Shown: positions 34,435-43,205 of the stretch, in pieces
Position numbering within the stretch: the stretch's first letter is position 1
Layout of the letters: each line of letters begins with the position of its first letter
Assembly (NCBI GenBank): GCA_964493245.1
Contig: CAZBNB010000014.1
Span: 1-64,000 of the forward strand
Source of the DNA: CAZBNB01 sp964493245
GTDB taxonomy: Bacteria > Pseudomonadota > Gammaproteobacteria > Legionellales > Legionellaceae
Reading direction: 5' to 3'
DNA: 64,000 bases
Notes under the pieces: generated by a model
The model's database searches: none
What the model saw: the letters and a program-made list of their open reading frames with translations, nothing else
Told to the model about the DNA's origin: nothing
Translations under genes and position numbers: made by a program

Positions 34435-35016
34435 TTACGCTTTTACTAAGCTACTGACAAATTCCCAGTTAACGAGATTCCAAAAAGCTTGAATGTAAGT
34501 CACTCGTGCATTTCGATAATCGATATAATAAGCATGCTCCCACACGTCACACGTTAGCAGTGCGGTGTGATTGTTTACCATCGGTGTCCCTGCGTTGCTG
34601 GTACTGGTAATGCTTAACTTACCATGGGTATCTTGTACTAACCATGCCCAACCAGAGCCAAACGTGGTCGCTGCCGTTTGAGAAAACTGCTCTTTGAACT
34701 TTTCAAATGATCCAAAGTCGCGATCGATCATCTCAGCCAATTTCCCTGTTGGCGCGCCGCCACCTTGGGGGGATAAGCAATGCCAATAAAAAGTATGGTT
34801 CCATACTTGGGCCGCATTGTTAAAAATAGGTCCTTCGGCTTGTTTAATAATCGCTTCTAATGATTGGCCAGTAAAAGGGGTGTCGACAACCAATTTATTT
34901 AAATTATCTACATATGCTTGATGATGTTTTCCATAATGATATTGCAAGGTTTCTTTAGAAATATGCGGCTCTAAAGCATCCATCGCGTAAGGTAGTGGGG
35001 GTAATGTAAATGACAT
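34435..35016 (-). CDS. sodB: Iron superoxide dismutase
   Basis: SodB converts superoxide to peroxide and oxygen. ATG 35016 with AAGGAG upstream gives 193 residues starting MSFTLPPLPYAMDALEPHIS, the family start; an extension to 35118 is not conserved. Metal ligands are His in LQYHYGKHHQAY, His in VWNHTFYWHCL, and Asp and His in CDVWEHAYYIDY. The AQVWNHTFYWHCLSP and FGSGWAWL sequences fit the iron type. grxD is divergent and rnt is close by, as in E. coli where rnt, grxD and sodB are neighbours. Confidence 0.96.
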   Translation of the reverse strand: MSFTLPPLPYAMDALEPHISKETLQYHYGKHHQAYVDNLNKLVVDTPFTGQSLEAIIKQAEGPIFNNAAQVWNHTFYWHCLSPQGGGAPTGKLAEMIDRDFGSFEKFKEQFSQTAATTFGSGWAWLVQDTHGKLSITSTSNAGTPMVNNHTALLTCDVWEHAYYIDYRNARVTYIQAFWNLVNWEFVSSLVKA

Positions 35017-35202
35017 CGCAGTCTCCTTGTTGTGATCGTTTAACGCTAGATTAATTTTCTTCCACGCTGTTACCGCGCCGAGTATAGCATAAATCCAATG
35101 AACACGCGTATTCACCATCAGGACTGACCATTCTCCACATTCTTGCTATCTGGCTTGATTTTCGCCATAATCTTGCTTTTGAATGAGTATGGTAGGTGAA
35201 TC

Positions 35203-35535
35203 GTGGATACTGTAGAAAACGATACAATTGCAAAAATTAAGAAACAAATGAGCGAAAACGCTGTTTTGTTGTACATGAAAGGTACTCCAAAAATGCCACA
35301 GTGCGGTTTTTCTGCTCGTGCAGTACAATGTATAGAAGCGTGCGCGGTGCCATTTGCATCCGTTGATGTTTTGGCAAATCCGGATATTCGACAAGCGTTA
35401 CCCGGCTACGCAGATTGGCCAACTTTTCCTCAGCTATATGTAAAAGGTGAGCTCATCGGTGGTTCAGATATCATCGCAGAAATGTATGCTCAAGGAGAGC
35501 TTGAAAAATTATTGGCTTTCGCTAAAGCCAGTTAA
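35203..35535 (+). CDS. grxD: Monothiol glutaredoxin Grx4 type
   Basis: This 110-residue protein has the monothiol active site CGFS in KGTPKMPQCGFSARAVQ and the C-terminal glutathione-binding WPTFPQLYVKGELIGGSDI. Such glutaredoxins bind and transfer [2Fe-2S] clusters with BolA partners. The start is GTG at 35203 (MDTVENDTIAKI). It is divergent from sodB and upstream of the peroxiredoxin gene, forming a small oxidative-stress and iron cluster. Confidence 0.95.
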   Translation: MDTVENDTIAKIKKQMSENAVLLYMKGTPKMPQCGFSARAVQCIEACAVPFASVDVLANPDIRQALPGYADWPTFPQLYVKGELIGGSDIIAEMYAQGELEKLLAFAKAS

Positions 35536-35706
35536 CAAGAATGAGCCGCAAAAACAGCCCCCACCGTAAACAGGTTGGAGGTACGCTCTAAATTTAATCT
35601 TGATTTCATCGAGATATGGTTGGTTGTTGGATCATTCAAGATCATAATGAATATTAAACGAAGCGGTGTCTTGACGGGGTATTCATTTATTATTTTTTGA
35701 TAACGA

Positions 35707-35748
35707 CTCATAGGTCAATCTCTTGCTTCACTTAAGATAGCCTATGAG
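35707..35748. promoter_or_regulatory. Inverted repeat upstream of the peroxiredoxin gene, possible OxyR-type operator
   Basis: CTCATAGG at 35707-35714 and CCTATGAG at 35741-35748 form an 8-bp inverted repeat. The outer ATAG and CTAT span 36 bases, one less than the OxyR consensus, and the inner half-sites are poor. It lies 25 bases before the peroxiredoxin start. Regulation by OxyR is a guess. Confidence 0.35.
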
Positions 35749-35772
35749 CAGTTACATTTTTTGGAGAAAAGC

Positions 35773-36378
35773 ATGAGTGTTTTAGTTGGTCGTAAAGCGC
35801 CAGATTTCACAGCACCGGCGGTGCTAGGTAACGGTGAAATTGTTGATAAATTTAATTTATATGACAATCTTAAGGGAAAATATGGTTTGGTTTTCTTTTA
35901 TCCATTAGATTTTACATTTGTCTGTCCTTCTGAGCTCATCGCCTTAAATCATCGATTGCAAGAGTTCAAAGCACGTGGTGTTGAAGTCATTGCCGTATCC
36001 ATTGACTCACATTACACGCACAATGCTTACCGCAATACGCCTGTTGAACAAGGCGGTATTGGTCATGTTGGCTATACGTTGATTTCTGATATGACGCATA
36101 CGATTTGTCAAGCATACGGTGTTGAACACCCTGTTGCTGGTGTGGCTTTTCGTGGTGCTTTTATTATTGATAAAAATAGTTTAGTACGCTCGCAAATCGT
36201 CAATGATTTACCGATTGGCCGCAATATTGATGAAATTTTACGCATTATTGACGCAGTACAATTCTTTGAAGAAAACGGTGAAGTATGCCCAGCTGGTTGG
36301 CAAAAAGGTCAGGCTGGCATGAAAGCCTCTCCACAAGGTGTGGCGGCTTATTTAGAAAAGCATGCGGAAGACCTGTAA
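35773..36378 (+). CDS. Typical 2-Cys peroxiredoxin (AhpC/Tsa)
   Basis: ATG 35773 with GGAG upstream gives 201 residues; a TTG at 35761 is part of the ribosome site. The peroxidatic cysteine is C51 in DFTFVCPSEL, and the resolving cysteine is C172 in EVCPAGW, so this is a typical 2-Cys enzyme that reduces hydrogen peroxide and alkyl hydroperoxides. No ahpF or ahpD adjoins, so thioredoxin is the likely reductant. The position after grxD and sodB suggests a joint oxidative-stress function. Confidence 0.95.
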   Translation: MSVLVGRKAPDFTAPAVLGNGEIVDKFNLYDNLKGKYGLVFFYPLDFTFVCPSELIALNHRLQEFKARGVEVIAVSIDSHYTHNAYRNTPVEQGGIGHVGYTLISDMTHTICQAYGVEHPVAGVAFRGAFIIDKNSLVRSQIVNDLPIGRNIDEILRIIDAVQFFEENGEVCPAGWQKGQAGMKASPQGVAAYLEKHAEDL

Positions 36379-36387
36379 GTTAAACGC

Positions 36388-36420
36388 CCTCAGTGCCGCT
36401 ATTTAATAGTGGCACTGAGG
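36388..36420. terminator. Two-way hairpin between the peroxiredoxin gene and rnt
   Basis: CCTCAGTGCCGCTAT pairs perfectly with ATAGTGGCACTGAGG allowing one G-T type change, around a 3-base loop, between convergent genes. T-tracts are weak on both sides. Confidence 0.7.
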
Positions 36421-36436
36421 TATTCTCGCTGAATGA

Positions 36437-37066
36437 TTAATCTTCACACTTATCTTGCCAAGTATTTAATATCGTACAAAATAACTCAGCCGTTTTTTGC
36501 GCATCATAGATGGCGGAGTGTGCTTCTTGCGCGTCAAACCTGATATTTGCGGCACTCAGCGCTTTTGATAAGACAGTTTGACCATACACCAGGCCAGAAA
36601 GTGTTGCGGTGTCGAAACAGGTAAACGCATGGAAAGGAGATTGGATATCACAACGCGCCATCGCTGCTTTAATAAACAACAAATCGAACCATGCATTGTG
36701 TCCTACCAAAACAGCCCGTTGACATTGATGTGTTTGTAAAGCTTGAAAAATAGGTTTTACCCACTGCGTTAGCGCTTGCTTCTCTTCTAAAGCAAAGCGC
36801 AAGGGTTGATAAGGATCGATTTGATTGAAAGCCAGCGATTTTTCATCTAATAACGAGCCCTTGTAAGGTAAGATATGCTCAAAAAAGTGTTCCCCTGTGA
36901 CAAAACGACCCTGCTCATCAATATGAATTAAGACGGCACAGATTTCTAATAAAGCATGCTTTTGCGGCTCAATCCCCGCGGTTTCGACATCAACAACAAC
37001 AGGCAAGAAGCCTCGAAATCGTTGCTTCATCCATTTCATTTTTGACTGAGAGTCAATTTTCTTCAC
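36437..37066 (-). CDS. rnt: Ribonuclease T
   Basis: RNase T trims the 3' ends of tRNA and other stable RNAs as a DEDD-family 3'-5' exonuclease. The 209-residue protein aligns along its length with E. coli Rnt: FRGFLPVVVDVETAG with D26 and E28, HNAWFDLLFI with the second aspartate, and EAHSAIYDAQKTAELF with the histidine and last aspartate. pyrC lies 24 bases upstream on the same strand. Confidence 0.96.
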   Translation of the reverse strand: MKKIDSQSKMKWMKQRFRGFLPVVVDVETAGIEPQKHALLEICAVLIHIDEQGRFVTGEHFFEHILPYKGSLLDEKSLAFNQIDPYQPLRFALEEKQALTQWVKPIFQALQTHQCQRAVLVGHNAWFDLLFIKAAMARCDIQSPFHAFTCFDTATLSGLVYGQTVLSKALSAANIRFDAQEAHSAIYDAQKTAELFCTILNTWQDKCED

Positions 37067-37090
37067 GATGGATTCCTTCTACATAGATAT

Positions 37091-38140
37091 CTAATCTGAT
37101 GGTATTGATTTTTCGAGAACACGCCAACTAAGCGTTTGCCCCGCCGCTAATGGTACAACGGTCTCGTTACCTAACGGCAGTGATTGTGGAATGATGTGTG
37201 ATTCACGAACCAACTCAATCTCGCTGTTTGTTTGCGGTAATTGATAAAATGCGGCACCAAAATGTGATAAAAAAGCTTCTAAGTGCTGTATTTGATTGGC
37301 GGCATCAAATACCTGGGCATACATTGCGACAGCGAATGGTGCGCTGTATACCCCAGCGCATCCGCAGGCATTTTCTTTTTGTGGCTGTGAATGTGGTGCG
37401 CTGTCTGTTCCTGCGAAAAAGCGAGGATGACCACTGAAAGCGGCTTGTTGGAGTGCTTGCTGATCACGTTCGCGTTTGAGTATTGGTAGACAATAATAAT
37501 GCGGGCGTATACCACCAGCTAACAGTTGATTGCGATTGAACATAAGATGGTGTGGTGTAATCGTTGCCGCAACGTGCTCCGGTGCTTTTTGAATAAAATC
37601 AACCGCGGCTTGTGTCGAAATATGCTCCAGAATGATGCGCAGGCGCGGGAAATCTTTTATTAACATAGTTAAATGTGTTTCGATAAAAGCACGTTCGCGA
37701 TCAAATATATCGTCTGTGATGGTTTCACCGTGAATTTGTAATACCAGGTTGTGCTGTTGCATCACCTCTAATTGTGGATACAGTTTGCGAATCGATGCAA
37801 CGCCTTCAGTAGAGTTTGTGGTCACGCCAGCGGGATATAACTTTCCACCGAGAATAAATGGATATTGTTTACTTGCTATCAAGTCATCTGGTGTAACCGA
37901 CTCATTGAGATAAAAAGTAAGGTAAGGCTCAAAATCAGGCGTGTTTTTTGCCGCAGCGATTAATCTTTGATGATATGCCAACAAACTGTCTAGGGTTGTT
38001 AGTGCGGGAGATAGATTTGGCATGGCCAATGCACGCGCAAAATGCCTTCCTGTATCCGGAACGGTATTGCGCAATGCATCACCATCACGAAAATGAATAT
38101 GCCAGTCATCCGGTCGAGTGATACGTAAGGTCTTAAGCAT
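37091..38140 (-). CDS. pyrC: Dihydroorotase
   Basis: PyrC interconverts carbamoyl-aspartate and dihydroorotate in pyrimidine synthesis. The 349-residue protein, one residue from the E. coli length, starts TLRITRPDDWHIHFRDG with the zinc ligand pair HxH. It has the carboxylated lysine context GGKLYPAGVTTNS and the catalytic aspartate in FAGTDSAPH. It precedes rnt on the same strand. Confidence 0.97.
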   Translation of the reverse strand: MLKTLRITRPDDWHIHFRDGDALRNTVPDTGRHFARALAMPNLSPALTTLDSLLAYHQRLIAAAKNTPDFEPYLTFYLNESVTPDDLIASKQYPFILGGKLYPAGVTTNSTEGVASIRKLYPQLEVMQQHNLVLQIHGETITDDIFDRERAFIETHLTMLIKDFPRLRIILEHISTQAAVDFIQKAPEHVAATITPHHLMFNRNQLLAGGIRPHYYCLPILKRERDQQALQQAAFSGHPRFFAGTDSAPHSQPQKENACGCAGVYSAPFAVAMYAQVFDAANQIQHLEAFLSHFGAAFYQLPQTNSEIELVRESHIIPQSLPLGNETVVPLAAGQTLSWRVLEKSIPSD

Positions 38141-38363
38141 GTTTGGTTTCCAATACGATGATTGTGTGTCATCAAAAAATCGTTGACAACGAGTGATTAT
38201 ACGATAATACTGACCTAATCGTACATGTTACGGTTGTTAAAATCGTTTAAAAAGACACAGAAAAAACGGTTGTACTTTCGCGTTTATAGCCCGTTCTACA
38301 AGGGCTAATAGACTTGGTAAAGTTAAAAATTACGTTGAAAAGCGATAATTTTACGCATTACTG

Positions 38364-38392
38364 TTGACAATTGGAATTTGAGGCTTGATAAT
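38364..38392 (+). promoter_or_regulatory. Strong sigma-70 promoter of the MOMP gene
   Basis: A perfect TTGACA at 38364-38369, 17 bases, then GATAAT at 38387-38392. It leaves an untranslated leader of about 105 bases, common for abundant outer-membrane proteins. Nothing else recognisable lies in the gap 38141-38504. Confidence 0.75.
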
Positions 38393-38504
38393 CGTTTCAA
38401 GTACGTTTCCGAATTTTAAAGCGATGATAGCGTACTGAAGTTAATGCTAGAGTTGTGGCTTTTACATAAAACGGAAGTTTAATAATAAAAAAGTGGAGAA
38501 AAGT

Positions 38505-39527
38505 ATGTTAAATCTGAAAAAAACAGCAGTAGCTGTTCTTGCTTTGAGTAGTGGTGCTGTATTTGCAGGTACAATGGGTCCTGTTTGCAGCGCAGTAAAT
38601 GTCACAGTTCCATGTGAAACAACTGCTTGGGGCGTTGGCGCTCGTGCTTTGTACTTACAGTCAAGCGTTACTGGCGGTACTGCACAAATGGAAAAAACAA
38701 TCACTGCACCTAACCAATCAGTTAACTTCGGCCAAGATCCAAAATGGGGTTGGGGATTCATGATTGAAGGTTCATACTTGTTTGGAACAGGTAACGACGT
38801 TAACGTTAACTGGTACCACATTAACAATGGCCATTCACGTAGTTCTACAGGCGCTAGAACAATCAGCAATGATATATTCGCTACACATTTCCCCGCTATC
38901 ACTGCCGGAACGTCAACAACTGTTTCTTCAGCAAGCGCTTCAGTTTCTCCACAATGGGATGCTGTAAACATTGAGTTCGGTCAACACGTTGATTTCGGCG
39001 AAAACACAAACATCCGTTTCCACGGTGGTTTTGAGTACGCTCGCCTAGCAGCTAAGACTACATTGCAATTGTCTGGTACTAGAGTTACAACAACTGGTGG
39101 TGCAGCAAGTGCTTTCAATGCTTACACATCAAACAACCCAAGCTACAACGGTTTCGGTCCTCGTTTAGGTGCTGACATGGGCTACGATTGGGGTAACGGT
39201 CTTGGTGTTTATGCTAACGGCGCTGCTGGCTTATTGGCTGGTTCTAGCAAGTTCTCAACTGTTTACACTGACAACGCAACAAACAACTCTGTAACAACGA
39301 GTGGTTCTGTTATGACAGTTGTTCCTGAGTTAGAAGGTAAATTAGGCGCTAACTACACTTACGCAATGGCGCAAGGCGACTTGACATTGGATGTGGGTTG
39401 GATGTGGATCAACTACTTCAACGTAGCTCGTTCACAGTCTTCTACACTGGCTACTAGCACACAATCAGGCGATGTCGGATTCCAAGGCTTGTACTTTGGT
39501 CTGAAATGGCTTGGAAACGTTGCTTAA
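38505..39527 (+). CDS. Legionella-type major outer membrane protein
   Basis: The protein has 340 residues from ATG 38505 (GGAG upstream). A signal peptide MLNLKKTAVAVLALSSGAVFA is followed by a mature start GTMGPVCSAVNVTVPCETTAWGVGARALYLQ, characteristic of the Legionella MOMP family. The barrel shows alternating strands and ends YFGLKWLGNVA. Two early cysteines in the mature protein could give the intermolecular disulfides known for Legionella MOMP. Codons such as TTC, AAC and GTT recur, fitting high expression. It has a strong promoter and a strong terminator of its own. Confidence 0.9.
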   Translation: MLNLKKTAVAVLALSSGAVFAGTMGPVCSAVNVTVPCETTAWGVGARALYLQSSVTGGTAQMEKTITAPNQSVNFGQDPKWGWGFMIEGSYLFGTGNDVNVNWYHINNGHSRSSTGARTISNDIFATHFPAITAGTSTTVSSASASVSPQWDAVNIEFGQHVDFGENTNIRFHGGFEYARLAAKTTLQLSGTRVTTTGGAASAFNAYTSNNPSYNGFGPRLGADMGYDWGNGLGVYANGAAGLLAGSSKFSTVYTDNATNNSVTTSGSVMTVVPELEGKLGANYTYAMAQGDLTLDVGWMWINYFNVARSQSSTLATSTQSGDVGFQGLYFGLKWLGNVA

Positions 39528-39544
39528 TTGCATCGAATCTGAAA

Positions 39545-39570
39545 AACCCGCTTTCGAGCGGGTTTTTTTT
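39545..39570 (+). terminator. Rho-independent terminator of the MOMP gene
   Basis: AACCCGCT-TTCG-AGCGGGTT is followed by a run of T, a strong intrinsic terminator 18 bases after the MOMP stop. Confidence 0.93.
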
Positions 39571-39735
39571 ATCTTAGTATTTCTCTGCTCTTACTTTTGT
39601 CACTCATGTCTTCTTTCATACAGTAGCATTTCTCATAACGACCTAGTATAATCGCGCCCGAAGTGTAATCAAAAGATGCGTGCTCGTGGCCTTTCATTTA
39701 AAGCCGATCACACCTTCCGAACGGTTACATCAAAA

Positions 39736-39859
39736 CAGGACTTATGCAAGACACCGGTCTTTTCGTTAAAAAATAATTTTAATTCGGCCCTTTAGTTTAT
39801 CTAAAATCCCTCATTGGAATTATTTTTCGCCTCGACTTGAGTGTTTTTCGTAAATCCTG
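39736..39859 (+). mobile_element. MITE-1 copy B (124 bp)
   Basis: A diverged full-length copy with ends CAGGACTTATGC and TAAATCCTG and the same inner AATTTTAATTC...GGAATTATTTTT palindrome. The flanks CAAAA and AAAAT do not form a perfect duplication, so this is probably an old insertion. It lies in the 509-base gap between the MOMP and LbtU genes. Confidence 0.75.
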
Positions 39860-40036
39860 AAAATAGTTCACGCTGTTCGTCAAAATGCTGAAATCGAGAC
39901 CTGAGCAGTAAAATCAAAAGCAAACCAACCTGTCCAGGATTTCCTCGAAGTCTTGTTGTCACCTACACCATGTATTTTGGTGCGGAGCGATGCGTGGGTT
40001 GCGCTGCCAATAAGAATAAAAGAGGAGTAATGCGGT

Positions 40037-41764
40037 ATGAAAATCAGAAACTTACTACCAGCGGTCATCTTTGTTTTGCTACCTTGCTTAGCGCAAGCAG
40101 ATGATGAAGAGCAATTACAAGAGCAGATCCAGCTTCTCAAACAACAGACTAACGCGATGCAAGCGCAACTAATCCAGCTGCAACATCAGTTAGATAAAAA
40201 ACCCAAAGCAAACAAGACTCAGCAACAGACCTCAACGTCTGCAGAACCTAAAGTGACGAAGACATCGCCAACTCCTGCACCCTTGGCGAATGAGCCGCCT
40301 AAACCCACACAAAAAGTGAGTTTAGTGAAAAAGAAAGTCCGCCCAACGTCTTCTGGTACAACACAGAAAACTAAATCTGTATTACAACCTGTACCCGAAG
40401 CGACAAAAGCCACCAATTTAGAACCAGCATTTCACAGTAGTATGGTGAGTGTACACTCCTTAAATGATGCTGATCCAGAGTCGATTGACTTTTATCCGAC
40501 CGCTTTGGTTGCCGACAAACACGTTTTAGCATATATCGCTGGAACGCCGGTGGTGTCATCGCCTTATCTTGGTAGTCGCCCAGCATTTGATGGCTCTGAT
40601 TATATCGTTAACATTTCGAGTATTAATCGTGACGTTCGTCTCATGCAACAGCGTCGCAGCCTAAATCGGGCTTATGAAAAAATGGGTTATCCGATGCCAA
40701 ATCGGCCTATTCTTGCTATCAGTGGTAAAGTTGAGCCTATTGGCACGATTGGTCAACCTTATTTTGGCCCTTCACGCGGTGACTGGAATTTGGGCTCTGA
40801 CGAATTAGATTTAGCCGCTATTTTGAACAATAAAGTCGAGGCATATATGGGGCTTGCTTACAACGCAGCACCTCCTTCAGGTGGCGGTCAGCGGGTTTCT
40901 AACTCATCTCTTGGTTTAAACATGGGTTTTGTAAACATTGGCGATTTGGACGTATCACCTTATTATATTACCGCTGGCCAGTTATTTGCGCCATTTGGTC
41001 GATTTTCAACCTCGATGGTAAGCCCAACTTTGCCAATGATGTTGGCGCGTATTAAAGCCAGACCTGTGATACTGGGCTACAAATCACAACAGAGCACTGG
41101 AGCTTTCGCCGCGATTTATGGTTTTCGTGGTGACACAACCTTGGGTACGACGGCTGTTGGTGGCGCGAATTTGGGATATATTCTCGATGCATTTCGTGCT
41201 ACCACCGAAGTGGGTGTGAGCTTCGTGAGCTCTTTAAATGATGCGGGCGGTATGCAAAACACAGGCTCCGTGCCTGATACGACATTTGGTGGTTTTGCTT
41301 CCATTACGAACGGCAATGAAAATGTGCACAAAATTCCAGCTTTTGATGCACATTTAACCACAAGCTTTGATCGTTACAATATTACGCTAGAATGGGCGGG
41401 TTCACTCGGTCGCTTCCGTACAGAAGATTTAAGTTTTAATGGTCATGGTGCTTTGCCGCAAGCGGCTCAGATCGAGGGGGGGGTGACGTTTTTCTCATTT
41501 GACAGACCTTCTTCAATTGCCGCGGCTTATCAATTGGCTTATCAAACACTGGCGTTGAATATTCCTCATCAACGTTTTAACGTGGTCTACAACATCTCAA
41601 TATGGAAAGATACGGTTGAAAGTCTTGAATATCGGCATGATATTGATTATGGTATCAATCAGTTTGCGAATGGTGCGGCACCGATGGGACTAACCAATCT
41701 CAACACATATGGTACTGGTGGCAAAGCCGACACATTGATGGCACAAATCGGTATCTACTTTTAA
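40037..41764 (+). CDS. LbtU-family siderophore porin-like outer-membrane protein
   Basis: This 575-residue protein has a signal peptide ending LAQADDEE, then a coiled coil (about 24-56, EQLQEQIQLLKQQTNAMQAQ), then a Lys/Thr/Pro-rich linker to about residue 125, and a C-terminal beta-barrel domain. The stretch FDGSDYIVNISSINRDVRLMQQRR and the following strands resemble LbtU, the Legionella outer-membrane receptor for legiobactin, which works without TonB. A periplasmic coiled coil before a barrel also fits a stalk anchoring the porin to the wall. ATG 40037 has GAGGAG upstream. Siderophore transport is inferred from the family; no siderophore genes are nearby. Confidence 0.7.
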   Translation: MKIRNLLPAVIFVLLPCLAQADDEEQLQEQIQLLKQQTNAMQAQLIQLQHQLDKKPKANKTQQQTSTSAEPKVTKTSPTPAPLANEPPKPTQKVSLVKKKVRPTSSGTTQKTKSVLQPVPEATKATNLEPAFHSSMVSVHSLNDADPESIDFYPTALVADKHVLAYIAGTPVVSSPYLGSRPAFDGSDYIVNISSINRDVRLMQQRRSLNRAYEKMGYPMPNRPILAISGKVEPIGTIGQPYFGPSRGDWNLGSDELDLAAILNNKVEAYMGLAYNAAPPSGGGQRVSNSSLGLNMGFVNIGDLDVSPYYITAGQLFAPFGRFSTSMVSPTLPMMLARIKARPVILGYKSQQSTGAFAAIYGFRGDTTLGTTAVGGANLGYILDAFRATTEVGVSFVSSLNDAGGMQNTGSVPDTTFGGFASITNGNENVHKIPAFDAHLTTSFDRYNITLEWAGSLGRFRTEDLSFNGHGALPQAAQIEGGVTFFSFDRPSSIAAAYQLAYQTLALNIPHQRFNVVYNISIWKDTVESLEYRHDIDYGINQFANGAAPMGLTNLNTYGTGGKADTLMAQIGIYF

Positions 41765-41781
41765 GCGACGTGAGATAAATT

Positions 41782-42348
41782 ATGGCAATTAAATCGGATC
41801 GATGGATAGAATACATGGCCTTAGAGCACGGCATGATCGCGCCTTTTCAGCCCGCACAGTTACGTGAGCGAGATGCGGAGCGGATCATTTCTTACGGTGT
41901 TTCTAGTTATGGATATGACGTACGCTGTGCAAGTGAGTTTAAAATTTTTACTAATATTAACTCTGCTATTGTCGATCCGAAAGCCTTTGATGAAAGTAGC
42001 TTCGTTGAAGTCAATTCAGATGTGTGTATTATTCCCCCTAACTCGTTTGCTTTGGCTAGGACCATTGAGTACTTCCGGATTCCACGAGATGTGCTCACCA
42101 TTTGCCTGGGCAAATCCACTTACGCGCGCTGTGGAATTATTGTGAATGTCACCCCGTTAGAGCCGGAGTGGGAAGGTCATGTGACCTTGGAGTTCTCTAA
42201 CACAACGCCATTGCCCGCTAAGATTTATGCTCACGAAGGTGTCGCACAAATGATTTTTCTGCAAGCAGATGAGCCGTGCGCTGTTTCTTATCGTGACCGC
42301 CAAGGTAAATACCAAGGACAAACCGGCGTGACCTTGCCAAAAACGTAA
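41782..42348 (+). CDS. dcd: dCTP deaminase
   Basis: Dcd deaminates dCTP to dUTP, feeding dTMP synthesis through ThyA. The 188-residue protein has the family sequence GVSSYGYDVRC, the catalytic region GKSTYARCGIIVNVTPLEPEWEGHVTLEFSN with the essential glutamate, and the C-terminal GKYQGQTGVTLPK. It follows the LbtU gene by 17 bases. dut is not in the window. Confidence 0.97.
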   Translation: MAIKSDRWIEYMALEHGMIAPFQPAQLRERDAERIISYGVSSYGYDVRCASEFKIFTNINSAIVDPKAFDESSFVEVNSDVCIIPPNSFALARTIEYFRIPRDVLTICLGKSTYARCGIIVNVTPLEPEWEGHVTLEFSNTTPLPAKIYAHEGVAQMIFLQADEPCAVSYRDRQGKYQGQTGVTLPKT

Positions 42349-42462
42349 TGTTTTGTGAGGACTTGTGCTACGGTGTCAATTTATTTCGTGGAAACTCGGT
42401 TCTCAATAGCATAGCCATCAAGGCTTGTACGACGATTTTGTTCAAGATGCGCCAAAAAATAT

Positions 42463-42586
42463 CAGGACTTGTGAAAAATACCGATCTCTTCGTTAAAAAA
42501 TAATTTTAATTCGGTCATTTAGTTGTTCTAAATTACCTCATTAAAATTATTTTTTGCTTCGTCCTTGGCATTTTTCGTAAGTCCGG
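42463..42586 (+). mobile_element. MITE-1 copy C (124 bp, 5-bp target duplication)
   Basis: Ends CAGGACTTGTGAAAAA and TTTTTCGTAAGTCCGG enclose the shared core. A perfect 5-bp direct repeat AATAT flanks it (42458-42462 and 42587-42591). It lies between the convergent ends of dcd and ihfB. Confidence 0.85.
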
Positions 42587-42633
42587 AATATATCTGCTCC
42601 TTAGCATAGCGTGAGCAGCTACGACTGAGACTT

Positions 42634-42960
42634 TTACTTTTTCTCTTCTTCACCATCATCTTTAATCGGATATCTTGTTTTTGATGCATCAATCCGCTCT
42701 TTTAATTCCTTACCAGGTTTGAAATGGGGGCTATATTTTGCAGTGGTTTTGACGCGCTCGCCGGTTTTAGGATTATGGGCGTTGCGTGGTGGGCGAAAAT
42801 GTAAGGTAAAGCTACCAAATCCGCGTACCTCAATGCGCTGATTTTGCACCAGGGCATCACTCATTAATTGTAATAGCTGGTTCACACTGTCAGCAATGGT
42901 GTGTTCAGGCAAGTGTGTCATTTTAGCAGAGAGATTTTTAATGAGACCGGACTTAATCAT
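42634..42960 (-). CDS. ihfB: Integration host factor, beta subunit-like HU/IHF protein
   Basis: IHF bends DNA at specific sites and acts in replication, recombination and transcription. ATG 42960 (GAGG upstream) gives MIKSGLIKNLSAKMTHLP and 108 residues, aligning with E. coli IhfB MTKSELIERLA; a further in-frame extension to 43020 is not conserved. The DNA-binding arm EVRGFGSFTLHFRPPRNAHNPKTGERV and PHFKPGKELKER are clear. The tail YPIKDDGEEEKK is longer and more acidic than usual. The 5' side lost part of its original neighbour to the MITE-2 insertion at 43032. Confidence 0.9.
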   Translation of the reverse strand: MIKSGLIKNLSAKMTHLPEHTIADSVNQLLQLMSDALVQNQRIEVRGFGSFTLHFRPPRNAHNPKTGERVKTTAKYSPHFKPGKELKERIDASKTRYPIKDDGEEEKK

Positions 42961-43031
42961 ATGTACCTCGAATCCTTGAGTGATTAACGACAGAATATCT
43001 GGATTTTTTTGAGATGACAATAGGGTTTATT

Positions 43032-43205
43032 CAGGGCAAACGCATCTAATCGTGTGATATAAAATCACTTTGTCTACGTTCCGCGCTTTATGCGCGGAAT
43101 CCAGATTACGATCTTGACTAAGATTGTATGGATCCTGCGCATAAAGCGCAGGACGTAGCCCCGAAAGCCGTGATTTGTGCTCAAAAATTAGATGCGTTTA
43201 CCCTG
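43032..43205. mobile_element. MITE-2 copy 1 (174 bp, 10-bp target duplication)
   Basis: The ends CAGGGCAAACGCATCTAAT and the complement of ATTAGATGCGTTTACCCTG form 19-bp terminal inverted repeats with one mismatch. A perfect 10-bp direct repeat AGGGTTTATT flanks it (43022-43031 and 43206-43215). An inner palindrome pairs GCGCTTTATGCGC with GCGCATAAAGCGC. There is no transposase gene. Terminal CAGGG with 8-10 bp duplications is the habit of the ISAs1 family, the likely source of the mobilising enzyme. Confidence 0.92.
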
